NCBI GenBank assembly: GCA_002270565.1
Contig: NQMI01000018.1
Location: 124,001-188,000 of the forward strand
Direction of reading: 5' to 3'
DNA length: 64,000 nt
DNA from: Stenocarpella maydis
Lineage: Eukaryota; Ascomycota; Sordariomycetes; Diaporthales; Diaporthaceae
This document shows, piece by piece, positions 46,390 to 59,000 of this stretch (position 1 is the first letter of the stretch; each line of letters starts with the position of its first letter). The notes under the pieces are model-generated. The model had not been told where the DNA came from. It made no database searches and saw nothing but the letters and a program-made list of their open reading frames with translations. The position numbers were made by a program, and so were the translations under genes.

Positions 46390-48134
46390 TTACGCCTTCT
46401 TCGCGATTTCGATCCACTTCTCGGTGGAGAAGGACTTGGGCCTGTGTGGTGTACGTGCGTCAGTAATCGAGTTACAGGGATATATAAGCCGCAACGGCCA
46501 GGTCTGTTCAACACGCGAAGGAACGGACGGCTCTTACCTCTCGATGGGGGCGCCAACGGCACGGTCAATAATCAGCTGGGGAAGGACACCAATGGCACGG
46601 GAGACACCGAACAGAACCGTGTAGTAGTTGGCCTCGGTCAGGCCGTAGTACTGCAGGAGGACACCTGAGTGGGCGTCAACGTTGGGGTAGGGGTTCTTGG
46701 TCTTTCCGTGCTCGGTCAGGACACCGGGGGCGATCTTGTAGACCTGGCTGACGAGCTGGAACATGGGGTCGTTGGGCATCTTCTCCTGGGCGAACTTGCG
46801 CTGGGCCATGTAGCGGGGGTCGGTCTTGCGCAGCACGGCGTGGCCGTAACCGGGGACGACCCGGCCAGAGTTCAACGTGGACCACAGGTAGTCGGTGATG
46901 GCCTTGTCTGACAGGTCGTTGCCGACAGCCTTCTTCATCTCCTGGAGCCAGTTCAGCACCTCTTGGTTGGCAAGGCCATGCAGGGGGCCGGCGAGACCCT
47001 GGAGACCGGCCGAGACGGACAGGAAGGGCGAGCTGAGGGCGGACCCGACCAGGTGGGTGGTGTGGGCCGAGACGTTGCCACCCTCGTGGTCGGTGTGGAT
47101 GGTCAGGTAGAGACGCAGCAGCTCGATGAAGTCCTTGTTGTCGCCGAAGCCGAGCTGGTTGGCAAAGTTGAACGAGTAGTCCTTGTCCTTCTGGACGGGG
47201 GCGACCTTGCCTCCCTTGAAGACGTTCTGGTAGATGCGGGCGGCGATGGTGGGCAGCTTGGCGATCAGGTCCATCGAGTCCTCGAAGGTGTATCCCCAGT
47301 ACTCCTTCTTGTTGATGCCCTTGGCGTAGGCCTTGGCGAACGACGACGTGTGCTCGAGGGCGGTGACGGCGAGGGACAGCTGGGCCATGGGGTGCAGGTC
47401 AGAGGGGCAGCGGTCGATGAGCTCCTCGACAAACTTGGGCACGTCGGATCGGGCGGCCCACTCGGCCGACAGGTCGCGGACCTGCTGCTCGGTGGGGACC
47501 TCGCCGGTCAGGAGCAGCCAGAAGAGACCCTCAGGCAGGGGCTCCTTGCCGCCGGGGGCCTTGGGGAGAAGCTCCTGGCACTCGGGGATGGTCTTGCCGC
47601 GGAAGCGAATGCCCTCCTCGGAGTCGAGCACGGAGCCCTCCCAGACTAGGGACTTTATGCCACGGGCACCACCGTAGACCTGGTCGAGGGTGACCTTGTC
47701 GATGACCTTGGAGCCATGTTCCCTATGTGAGTTGTGCGCGTGTCAGCAGCCATGAATCCTCCTAGCTGCGGCGCCAGATGGGTTCGGGACAGGACCAGGC
47801 GGGCTTGGGGTGACTGACTTGCGGAGGGTCTTGATCTCCTCGATCTTCTCGGGCAGGAGCTCGGCGAAGCGCTCCTTGAGGGTCTGGCAGTGGGGGCAAG
47901 GCTGTTAGCAAGACAAGGCCAGGGACAAGCAAGGTGTGCGCCCCATGGATGGACTGCGCGTCACGAACAAGGCGCCAGTCCTGAGCAGCTTGGGAGCTCC
48001 CAACAGCGGCGACGTACCTGGGTCTTGGCGGAGTAGCATCGGACAGCTTGGAAGGAGGTGTTCCGGGCCGAGAAGGCAGGAGCCCTGAGGGAAGTCCTCA
48101 GGGCGGAAGAGCCGAGGCGCATGGCGGTAGACAT
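46390..48134 (-). CDS. CIT1: Mitochondrial citrate synthase
   Basis: Four minus-strand exons (48134-48018, 47883-47819, 47722-46538, 46441-46390) encode 472 residues. An Arg/Ser-rich targeting peptide (about 1-35: [19 protein letters not shown] inside it) leads into mature enzyme. Catalytic parts are clear: [12 protein letters not shown] and [14 protein letters not shown] supply the active-site His residues, and [13 protein letters not shown] the Asp. The product condenses acetyl-CoA with oxaloacetate in the matrix. The C terminus [13 protein letters not shown] has no PTS1, which argues against the peroxisomal isoform. ATGs at 48134 and 48122 are both possible starts; the first is taken. It precedes YHM2 on the same strand, so citrate production and export are adjacent. 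Confidence 0.96.
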
Positions 48135-50479
48135 TGTGGAATGCAAGATGCACAGGCAGAAGGAGAAGGCTGATGGATTGGCAGTGGGAAGTAAACAGAA
48201 GAAGGATTGTCGGGAATAAAAGAGGCCAGGAAAAAGAAGGCAAGGGCGGCGCAAAATTCGGCAGGGCGGATGGATGGTGGACTCCAGAGATAACCGACGT
48301 GAATTGGTTGGGGGTGCATGTACAGGTACGGCCGTGGGCTACCGTTGGCGTGTCACGGCGGCTTCCAGCTGCTAAGCCCGGTACATCGAGGGCGTTAGTG
48401 CACCGAGAGAGGCTCACAGCTACGTTTCAAAGCCCACGCCTCGGCGTGGCACTGTCCAGCCACGACCATGGGCATGGCCTACCTTGAGATCGCAAGGGCT
48501 TCACTCTGAAGGCCCTCATGAGCCTCATAACTTTGTGATGACCCTGCGTGTCCGGGACTGAAGCTGTTGGTGGTGCGCTGTCTCTCTATCAACAAGGCTA
48601 GCTCGCCAATGTACAGTACAGTGTGATGCTGCGTCAACCCCCGCCGTCCCCTCAGGGAAAGGCCAACGGGGAAATATTCTGGGTCCAACACGTTTTCGCA
48701 TACTATGTATTGACGTCAGCTCCGAAGCTTGCCTTTTTGCCCCCTTCTTTTCTTCTTCTCCCTCCGGACTCCGGGATGGCGCACCACCTCCCACCGACAT
48801 CAGCATTGCCCTCTCACATAAGCACTTTTCGAGCCTTGTCGGTGACTCAATAAGACCCTGCGCTGACGAGCTGAAGAAGATGTGAAGGCAGAAAGAAAAG
48901 AGAGAAGAAAGAAGAGAAAAAAAGGCTCCCCCGATACAGGCCCTGGTCGTCTCGTCCACGGCGATTACGTTTCGGGATCGAGGGTCCCATCTGAGCTTCC
49001 GAGGTTGCCCGCGCCATTGTTGCTTGCTGCCGCTGGTGACAAATTGCTGTCATTTTTACTTATTGATTATGCGAGACCTGCGGCCTTCCCTTTTTGTCAC
49101 TCTGCTGCCGGCCAGAGCGCACACCCATATGGCTCATCTCTCTGCACGTTGGTCCTGCAGACATTGGGTGAAACTACTGTAGGATATTACTGTAATGCGG
49201 ATCACCGGTATGGTGTATTTGGTGTTGAGAGTCCTTGTTGGCGTCGCTACCACGGCCCGACTCTTCTTTGACTGCTATCCGAGTCTATCCATACACATAG
49301 TACATAGTATTCTCCATGGCAGTCAACGAGGCACGATCTATCTAATCGAGCAGTGTCCAATCAGCACTCCCATTCGCCCAGTCCACACCATAATCATCAG
49401 TCCGATGATACAGCCAGACGGTCAGTAACAGATAAGTTTGGTGCGAAGGCCTGCATCGTCCAGCAAAGGGTGACGTGGGGTGGCATGGCATTGGCGTGGC
49501 AGTCACAGGTTCAAATGTTTCCTACTAGCAACTTTCTTGGTGCCACCGGCTTCAGGCGCTAAAATAAGCAGGACTGGGCCCCACCCCCTCTTTTATTAGC
49601 CATCCGCACCTGGAACCTGCTTGAAATCTCTTTTCTCCCCAAACACCACAACCTCTCTTCTTCGTCGGTACCCAAGACGGCGCGACAATCACCACCATCA
49701 CCAACGGCATCCATCACTCTTGTTGTCGCCATCCATCTCATCATCAACCAATTCTTCCCTCCGCTCGCCCTTAGCATCCTTCAACGTATCTGCAGTAATC
49801 TCGACGGGACCCCCTTACGTAAAGCTTCGGCGCCCTTCTGACGTCGCTTCTGCCCTCGCTTCTGCCCTCGCATCGCCATACACGCCGGCCTCAGTAAATT
49901 CTGTGGCCTGCCAGCACAGTGGAAAGCTTCGTAGGCTTTGGAATCTGTCCATCTCTCTGTCTGGCTGTCTGGTGGCTGTCCTAAGTGACTGACGAGGCCC
50001 CCTTTGACCACTCCTGACCGACGTACAACTGCTGTTCTTGCTGGTAACTTCTGGCTGCCCGAATCAAATCGGACCAGTCCAGCCAAGAAAGCACGCGCCA
50101 TACGCAAAAGAATCAAATCATCTCTACAGATCGATCACTCCACTCAGGTCCAGGTGGCCTTGCCTGTCTGTGCCTGCGTAGCCCTCGCTCCGTGGTTTGC
50201 GAGTCTGCGAGTCGTCGTTAGTCGGTTGGGAACTCGGGGTCGATTCACTATTGACCATTCATTGCCTGAGGAACACGCACACCGTATCTGGAGGTCGTTC
50301 CGTCGCTACTTCAAACTATTTTGCCGTCGCCCGTGAGCGATTGAGGCACTGGTGCACATCGTATTCAGAGTGACGCCGCTGGACGGGCCAGACGTCTGTT
50401 GTTGAGATCCGGTCGTATCAGTTGGACGTCTCCTGGTGGCCGTCTGCCTCTCGGCTGAGCATATCCGAAATCAACCAAC
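48135..50479. other. Divergent gap between citrate synthase and the Nrd1-like gene
   Basis: A 2.3-kb shared upstream region. Pyrimidine- and CA-rich segments (about 49640-49800) look like a long leader for the Nrd1-like gene. No open frame has recognisable sequence. Confidence 0.5.
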
Positions 50480-53073
50480 ATGTCGTCCGCCGTAGCAGAC
50501 CTGGAGAACAGCCTCCAGGCCATGCTTGGTCTCAAGCCTCCTGGCGTCTCTGGATCCAAAATCAGCCATTTGACCAGTCTCTGCATCGCAAACGTACAGG
50601 TATGGATGCTGCCTCCCACGGTGAACCCAGCACTACTTGCCGCCCTGGCGCAGACACGCATGCGCGAGCAGCAAGCGCAAAGCACAGGGCGTGCGAAGCA
50701 GCGAGCACATGCCGTCAGCCCACCGTACACGCATCACTGCATACTAACAACAAGGTGATAGTCCGAGTCAGTTCTCGTCCAGAAGATCTTCACCCACTTC
50801 AAGAAAGCCCCCAGTACACATAAGCTTGGTGTTCTCTACGTTGTAGACTCTGTAACCCGCAAATGGTTGGAACAGGCCAAACAGCAGGGCCAGCCCGTCG
50901 GCAGCTCCGCCCCGGATGGCAGCTTCGCCGCCGGCGTCAACAGGGTGACGGAGCTCATGCCGGTCCTCATGAACGACATCATCTCCTCAGCCCCGCAGGA
51001 TCAGAGGGTAAGTCTTGTATCCATCGCGAGCAACCCCGCTCGAGGACAATCCGGAGGAACTGCATGGTTGTAGTGAGGCATTGCGACCCGTAAACCTCGT
51101 TCAAAGCCTTACGGCCACCTGTCAACACTCCCTTCTGCCGTATAGAGACTTACTAGGTGTTTTGGTGCGCGTAGGAGAAGATCAGAAAGCTGGTCGACAT
51201 CTGGGAGAAGGGACAGACCTTCCCTGGAAAGATGATTGAGGACTTCAAAGACAAGCTCAACAGTAGGTCGCCCGCCCACCGTCTTGGGCCTTCCAAATAC
51301 CCAAAAAATAAAAAAGGCCCTCCCGTCCCCTTCGTGTATACCTTGCTAGAGGCTCCATCTGTCTTGTTTCGCGCCACAGAATATCTAACCTTTCGATCCA
51401 ACGTAGACCAGTCAACGACTCCTCCGGGTAGCCCACCGCCCAACGCGCTGCCCTCGCTCAGCAACCGGCCAACACCAGCGCCCCCAGCAGTTCCGGCCAA
51501 CATCATGGAGACTCTGGCGAACATTGCCCGCCAGAACGCCAACAACACTCAGAAGCCTCCGGCCACATCTACCCCGGCTCCGGCTCCGGTGCCTGCTGCG
51601 TATTCCGCTTCCGCACCCCCCGGTAACCCTGCAGCCCCCCCGTCTTTCATGAACTCTCTACAGCAGGGCATGCCCTTCTTGCCAACGTCACAACCTGCCG
51701 TCCCGCCTGTAAACCCGCCTGCACTTCCATTCATGGCCCCTCAGCCTGCGGCTGCTCAGCCTCAGCCTGCGCAGATGCCCAACTATGGCGCTCAGAATGG
51801 CATGGCGGGCATGTTGGGTGGGATGCCAGCCGCTGCCGCCCCGGGGCCGCAGCCCGGCGCCACTGACCCGACCGCGTTGCAGGTGGCCCTCATCCAGCAG
51901 TTAATCCAAAAAGGAGTACCCGCAGACCAGATTGCTGCTGTCGTGAAGGCCCTTGGGTCTAGCACTCCCGCCGCCGCCCCTCCAGTATCACAGCCCACTC
52001 AAGGCTCCTACGCGCTGCCTCCCAATGGCACAAACGGCTGGGCACCTCCAAGGCCAGATGACTCTCGTGCCCCTAGATCTCCCACGAATAGAACCCACGG
52101 AAGGTCTCGTTCGCGATCTCCGGCACGGCACTGGGAGCACCGTGATTCTCCCCGTGGTCGTGATGACCGTCGCTTTGGAGACTTTGGGCGTAATTCTCCA
52201 CCGCGTGATCGCTACGATGACCGTGACCGCAGTCGTCAGTACCGCCAACGTTCTCCTCCTCCAGCAGGACGCCATGGCCACAGCCCCCGACGGGATGAAA
52301 TGCCCGCCTTCCAGCAGCAAAAGTGGATAGAGCACGACCCAAGCCTGCCCAACGGATGCATCAAGGTGCTGAGCCGCACCCTCTTTGTTGGAGGCGTTAA
52401 CTGCTCCGAGAACGAACTTCGGAACATCTTCAACGGCTTTGGTACCGTCCAGACGTGCATTGTGAACAAGGAGAAGCGCCACGCCTTTGTCAAGATGTAT
52501 AGCCGTAAGGACGCTGTCAACGCAAAGGAGGCTATGGACCAAGGCCGCAGCCCGGATGCACAGTTGCGCACTCGGTGGGGTGTCGGCTTCGGTCCTCGTG
52601 ACTGCAGCGACTACCAGACTGGCATCAGTGTCATCCCGATCCACAAGCTTACCGAGGCGGATCGCAAGTGGATGCTCACAGCACCTTATGGTGGAAGTGG
52701 TGGCCAGCCAATAGCCCACGGCATGGTCGTTGAGGAGCCCGATATCGAGATCGGAGCCGGCGTATCATCAAAAGCAATCAGCAGACGCATGCAGACGGAC
52801 AAGGGTGGTAGCCATGGTCCCAAGTCCTCTCATCGTGACAGTGACGACCGCCATGAGCGTGGTGGTCGCCATGGCAGACGCGGCGGCGGTGGAAGAGGCG
52901 ACCACCGCCACCGCGATGAAGACCGCGCTGCCAACAATCACGCCGCACCCGCCACTGAGCCGGCTGTGCCCGGCTTCCCATATGGCATCTCCACCGACTC
53001 GAATGGGTTTCCCGTATTCCCGCCCGGCTTTGCGTTCCCGGCACCGGATGCGACGACCAATCCTCCTTACTAG
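50480..53073 (+). CDS. Nrd1/Seb1-like RNA-binding transcription termination factor
   Basis: Four exons (50480-50599, 50762-51007, 51175-51262, 51407-53073) encode 706 residues. The N-terminal CID (about 1-150: FKKAPSTHKLGVLYVVDSVTRKW, quoted as HKLGVLYVVDSVTRKW, then DIWEKGQTFPG) binds the phosphorylated RNA polymerase II tail. A long Pro/Ala-rich linker and an SR/RD-rich segment follow. The RRM (about 474-545) has TLFVGGVN as RNP2 and KRHAFVKMYS as RNP1, and is followed by the RTRWGVGFGPRDCSDYQTG extension typical of Nrd1, Seb1 and human SCAF4/8. The C terminus is His/Arg/Asp-rich. The role is co-transcriptional termination and 3'-end choice in the nucleus. The acceptor at 51407 was chosen because it keeps the downstream frame; other acceptors nearby could add residues. 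Confidence 0.92.
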
Positions 53074-56000
53074 GTGCGGCGAGGATCGCGGCCACGGAAA
53101 CGTGGTTCGCCGTCGCACAGTGCAAGGGGTTTTTGAATTCGTATCAAGTCAAGAGTTCGGGTGCATTATGGCCTCGAGGGCGAGGCATGCTCCGCGTGAG
53201 TACTCCGCAGGTTCGTCATCTGAACAACGCGCAGAGACGATCCGATCAGAACGGCAGCGAATGGATACAAAGGGAACGTAATGCCTGCTTTTCCCGGACC
53301 AGAACGCGGATGGTGGCCGCATCAAATGGCATTGTGCATACTGCATCGGAGATGGTCTCCAATAATGGCGTTTAGGGTGGAAATGGCTTATGCAACACTT
53401 TTAGGGCGTCTGGTCACCTCGTCTCGTTGATTATGAAGTACGACAAGCTTCACGAGTCTGGTTCTTGAAAGTTCAAACGTTAATCATTTGGCCGTATTGT
53501 CAGAGACGACGGACTGCTGACACAGGATTAGTACCTGACGAAAATAGGAAGTCGTTGTTGATGAATTGATACTATGCATGGTCTCCTCGTTCCTGGTGCC
53601 TTCCAATCCTGTGCCTCCCATTCCACTTGACGCGTCGCCATCGTGTCCCACGAGGAGCTGCCTGACTACGCAGCAGCCACCTGCTCGATCATGATCAAGC
53701 TTCTCCTATGATTATGATATGCATCAAGGCATCAAGTATCGTGTATTTCAAAGCATATCAAGTAAAGCCCCATGCCTCGCTCCTCAATCCAGGGCCAGTG
53801 TGTAGCTTCTTGCGCCGCCAACATGCTTAAAGGAATGTATGTCTGCCCGCCTGTTTACACCTATCTGGATGCCCAACATGGTGTAACTTATTTATTTGCC
53901 TCGGCAGCCCGCGATCAGGTGTCTCGCCAGGCTCTGCCAACTGTTAACCACCTGATATTCAGACTTTTGGAGGCAGTTGGCTTGAAATCACCACCACAAC
54001 ACGTGGGAGAAGTGCAACCTCACATGGGACTAAGGCTTTTTTAGAAGCATCGTTCCAAGAGGTCTCGTGGGAGCTGGCTGTCATACAAACAGGGGGGCTC
54101 GCCCGCCGGAGGTTTAATGTTCTCTCATGCCCTTCGGAGGATATCTTGGTGATGGCCAGGAGATTCGAAAATACGACTTACCGCTGGCCAAGTATTCCCA
54201 AGATTATGTGACGTTTACCGGACAACACAGTAATTTAACGGAGAGATGTGATAATCCCACAAGCTAGATTTCAGGACATGGTGGTAGGGGGTTAGAAAGG
54301 ATGAGTGAACATATTTTCTGTCCAGCTGCTGCCTCGATTTACGCGAGTGGGAAACCACCATGCTTACAGTCCCAATCAACCACCCCCCCCCCGGCTCTCC
54401 ACTCGATGCCCAGAACCTGAAGCCATACTGCCACCCAGGGCCTCCTCCTCCGGTTGGTCCGCCAGGCGGAGGAAGCACCCTCTCACGAGGCATCCCCATC
54501 ACGGCGGTGGGGGCTACGGCTGTGTCCTCCCCCTCCTCCGCGGGGCCGTCTGCGCAGCCATCGGAGGAACCTGTTCCAGCGGCGAGTCGTGCCTGAGCGC
54601 TGAGAGACTACTTCGACCTCCGCCACCTGGGGAGTGTTGCTCTGTCGAGAATTTATGATTTTTGCTGTTTGGACGAGTTCAGTTGTGTCTGGTTCCTAGT
54701 TTGTAGTATTGTAGTTTACACCATCGTACGTGATAGATGATTCGCGCCATCCCCCAATACCTGTGATTGACCTGTCACGGAGGACTGCCAGCAGGCGACC
54801 CCTATGCCGATGGCATAGGCTATGACCAAGTATCAGGCTTGACACGAAGGACAAGTCACCATCACCATCAGTTCAGGCCACGTCGGTGGGTCAGTATATA
54901 TCTCGAGGGAAAAAGCTAGGCGACACCAGCAAAGTTGTGTATCAGTTGCATCGATTCCCTTCCATCCTACCACTATAGCTGAGTGAAGGTGCTCGATCAG
55001 TGAGCAACGCAGAAACCCGGTGCGCAAAACTGACGCAATGGTGGCATGAGGAAGGGCCGTCGTACGGGCCTTGGGCAGAAGCTCAACCGCTTTCACAACT
55101 CGAGTGGTCTGGGGTAAAGTTGTCTCTTCCAACACAAGTGGCGAGCGACCTGCCTGCTCGGCATCGTGGCAGTGACGTCTTGGTAAACATGAGGAGGATA
55201 TGGCCACTCCGGAGCCGCACAACACTAGGCGTCAAGCCCGGTCAAATCGAGCGAGCATTCTCTCGGGCTGCATGTGAGCCTGCTGCTTCCGACAACCACA
55301 ATTATCACCTTCACAGGGGCGACAATGTACGGCAGGCGGTCCGGTGGATATGGTCCTCGGTGGGCTGTACATCAGCCCTATGAAGTGCCCGAGCGTCTTC
55401 TGCCGTCGGCTTGCCCGAAGATTAGGGGAGCGCGCAGAGGCGCCTGTCCTCGCCTTTACAACAAGCCGAGCGCGAGTCCCTCGAAAGCATGCCTGTAGCT
55501 GCAGGCTAGTCCCACATGGGCCATTCTCACAGTTGCGAGGTGACGGTCGCCCAAGCCTCGGTCTCAGGTCCATCCTTGGATGCCTACTGTTCATCCTCAC
55601 AGGCCCGCGTTGCCAGAAGCACGTCGCGGATGCAGTCGATCAGTGCACCGAGCCCTGCAGAACCGCACCATTGCACCCGGATTCTGGTGGCAGACGGGCA
55701 GTAAGCTTCTGCTCGCGGCATTCCCCATCCTGACGATCATTGTGTGGGGGTCACAAGCTCGACCTAAATCCAGGCCGGGGAGGCAGCTGGTGACAAAACC
55801 GGCCGTAGAACGGGCAACTATCGCAGAGGACAGCAACTAATGGACCAGAACTTTCCCGTCCAAGACACGGCCGCCGGCCAGTGACCACAAGCACGTGGCA
55901 CTACGTAATCTCTGGCATTCCGCCACTGCGCCCAAACACTCACACTGGGAGGCCCATGATAAACCCGGCCACTGGCCAACGCACCGGGTCGGCAGCGGCC

Positions 56001-59000
56001 TGCGACAGACAATGGCCCGGCGCACTGGAACCCACACGATCGCGAGCCGTATCGGCGTCTGTGGCCCTGGGCCAGCAACACTGCAGCTTGAGCCCTCCCC
56101 CATCAAGCCCACAACTGGTGGTGACCGGGCGCCATGCCCAAATTGGCGGTCCACATTGCCCAGTGGGTGTGGCATGGGTCTGGGTGCCGGTAGGGCTGGA
56201 ATAAGAAAGCTGGACCCGGACCACATGGCGTCTCGAGGCCTCGGTGGCCGGATTTCTCGCAACGTAGTGGTTCCAACCTCGCGTCGCGATCCGAGGGGCG
56301 TGTGCTCTCGTAGGCGCGTTCCACACCCGCGCCAGAAAGCACTAGAAACAGCCCAGCACCTTTTGCATCAGTCCATCAACGAATCGGCCACTTGACCGGT
56401 CTATTTCGTCCTCCGCTTTTGCTTCGTTTCGTATCCAACCGAGCCCAGGTGACAGCTGACAGGCGAAGTAGGCGGGCTGTGAGGGACAACGGCCAGGCGG
56501 TAGCTGGGCCACTAACAGCCTCCGCGCGAGGTTCTAATCCACACAGATGCCCCCCCCCCCCGGCGAGTAAAAGCAGCAGTGCGGTATTCGACGTCGCGTT
56601 GTCAAAACAAGCCTGGGGAGCTGACCTAATCGGCACTATATCCATCATTGCGACGTCCTGAAACAGCCGCTGTCATGGGAACAGGCCAAGATCGTCCAAG
56701 GCCCAAGAGGCTGTGAGGATGGGACGCCCCGCCCCGTCTCCCGCCGTGTATGGTAAACATGCAGGACGGTGTTCGTTTCAGGCAGAGAGAAACATGCATG
56801 TCATGCACGCATGGTATACAGTAGTTGCCTTGCCCAGGTCGCGAGGCGGCCCACGGCTGAGCCCAAACCCGACGTCATGGGATATGCAAGGCTGAGACTT
56901 GGCCTTTTCCCGCAGCACATGAGGCTTTGGCCTGGTCGTGAACTCGAGGGAAGCGGTGCTGTATGAGTCGTTCAAAAGTGCCCTCAGATGAGCAAACTCA
57001 TAACGTGGAAACGTCACAGCGGGATATGTCATGGCGGAAAGGCCCATCTGCTGAATTCGATGAGACTCGGTAAAAACTCAAATATCCAGCCACTCTCCAG
57101 GTCGCAGCGCCACCACGACGCAGGAAGCATGCAGGCTAGGGGCATGTGGCCACTTGGTCTTATGTGCCTTGTCCGGGCGTCTCGTGCGTTTAACGTCGTA
57201 TTGGTATCGAACGGGGAAACGAGGTGGCTGGCGTAGCGAGTGCGACGCTCAATTCCGTCGAGGATTTGACTTTCCCGGCGATGACTGTTGATGATTCAAG
57301 AGGCGTCCAGACTACCGGGGGCTAAGCTTTCGTTTCAAGGCCAGTGGCTGTTTCAGCCCTGGCCCGTCATCTGCGCACGGCGAGTAGGGTTGCAATCTCA
57401 AGGAAGGCAACAGTCCAGCCCATCTTGAATCGGGTAGGTGGTGTTTCGTAATAACAGGAGGACGTAAGGGGGGGGGTCGTGGGCCAGGCCCTGAGTTATG
57501 GACAGGCGAATTACAAAGTCACGGACGACGGTGCTTTGTCGGGGCAACACGTCTGTTTTGGTCATGACGATGACATCAAAATCAGCATCGCGAGCTGGGG
57601 CCGCAAATTTCCCCAGTCAGGTTTTGCTTGGAATCCACAGGGACAGCTGGCGCCTCCGGAAATGAGCACTACACGCGACACATGCTTTCCGGCGGCCTGG
57701 GGCAGCAGCCGAGAAGTCAACAAGGTACCAGACGCGTTGAATACAGTCCTGCACTAGTAAGCCTAGGAACAAACACAGTGAGCAAACGTGAACGATTCCT
57801 TCCGCATGCAATGGTCCGTGTGGATCACAGGAACAATACCCGAGCCCGAGGAAGCAAGAGTCAAGCCCACAGTCAGCCTCACCCAGCGAATGGCAGGGCA
57901 GGGTAAGCTGCGATAAAGTGGCTGCCATCATTTGCTAATGCAGGTCCAATCGGGGGAACCCCCAGGCCAGCCTAGGGCGCAAGGGGTCTTGCGGCTCCAT
58001 TCCGGGCCCGTTTTCACGAACAGGGCCGCGTTGTGATTGATTGATTCCATCGAGGGCACCTACCGCGGGAGACGAGTCAAGAAGCTACAGCTGCTGCGAC
58101 AGGCCGCGCCAGGCAGGCAGGCAGGGTGGTTTTGTATGCTGCGACAATCTTTTCTTCTTCTCTTAATCGCTGCATGGGAAATTGCGCCAGCGCAGGGCTC
58201 GACGCAGACTCGCCGAATACGCCAAATAACAGAGCGTGATATAATGCACAGTAAGCGACTAACGTCCGGCATGCCGGATCGGGATTCAGGACCCGCGAAC
58301 CAGCGCGACGAGACCAAATGCTGGCCACGGTCAATGTCCGATCTGGACAAGACATGGCTGGTGTCTTGAAGAGGCAATTGCACCCCGAGGATCTCCATCC
58401 CAGGGCTGGCGAGGCGAGCACGGCGAGTAATTCAGAGCCAAGAAGTGCGGCTCCCAGTCTCCCACTGCTGTGACAGGTGCGACAGCATCACCAGCATGCG
58501 TACATAGGTTGCAGTGGCTATTGGCGTTACCAGCTGCAGCCCCAGGCGGCGAATCTCACGGGTCGCTGCAAGTCGAAATGCGGTCAGTGCCGCCGTTGGA
58601 CCCCAAGCGATGGCATGGCAAGGCGCGCTGGCCAAGAACGGCCTAGCTCCAGTCGCTCGAGCCGATAGCACCGACGCGACCCCATAATATTCCAGTGCCC
58701 ACCACTCGTTCCTCCGTTCGCTTCTGCTGATTGACGGGGGCGAGCCTAGGACTCAGGAGGCAAGACGGGGGCCCTGGAGGCGGCCTTTTTGCGGTGCTTC
58801 TGCGCTTTCGAGGTCTGGCGCCAGGTGTGTACATCGGGAGCATGGGCGGCGTTTGGTCTGTGAGAGCCGGCGCTCATCCGGCAGACCACAGCCGTCTGAC
58901 CCGTTGGGCCGTGCGCGCCCCAGCCAGCAGACCCAACAGCCCCTGGAGAATTCTCGGATGTTGGTATGTGTGCTGGGCCGCCGCCGTTGGGTCTCTTCCC

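Noticed and set aside
46963..47649. Plus-strand open frame of 228 codons
   Set aside because: Antisense shadow of the citrate synthase main exon.
55837..56395. Several overlapping open frames of 100-170 codons on both strands
   Set aside because: All phases are open at once in GC-rich DNA, the sequences resemble nothing known, and there is no coherent exon structure.
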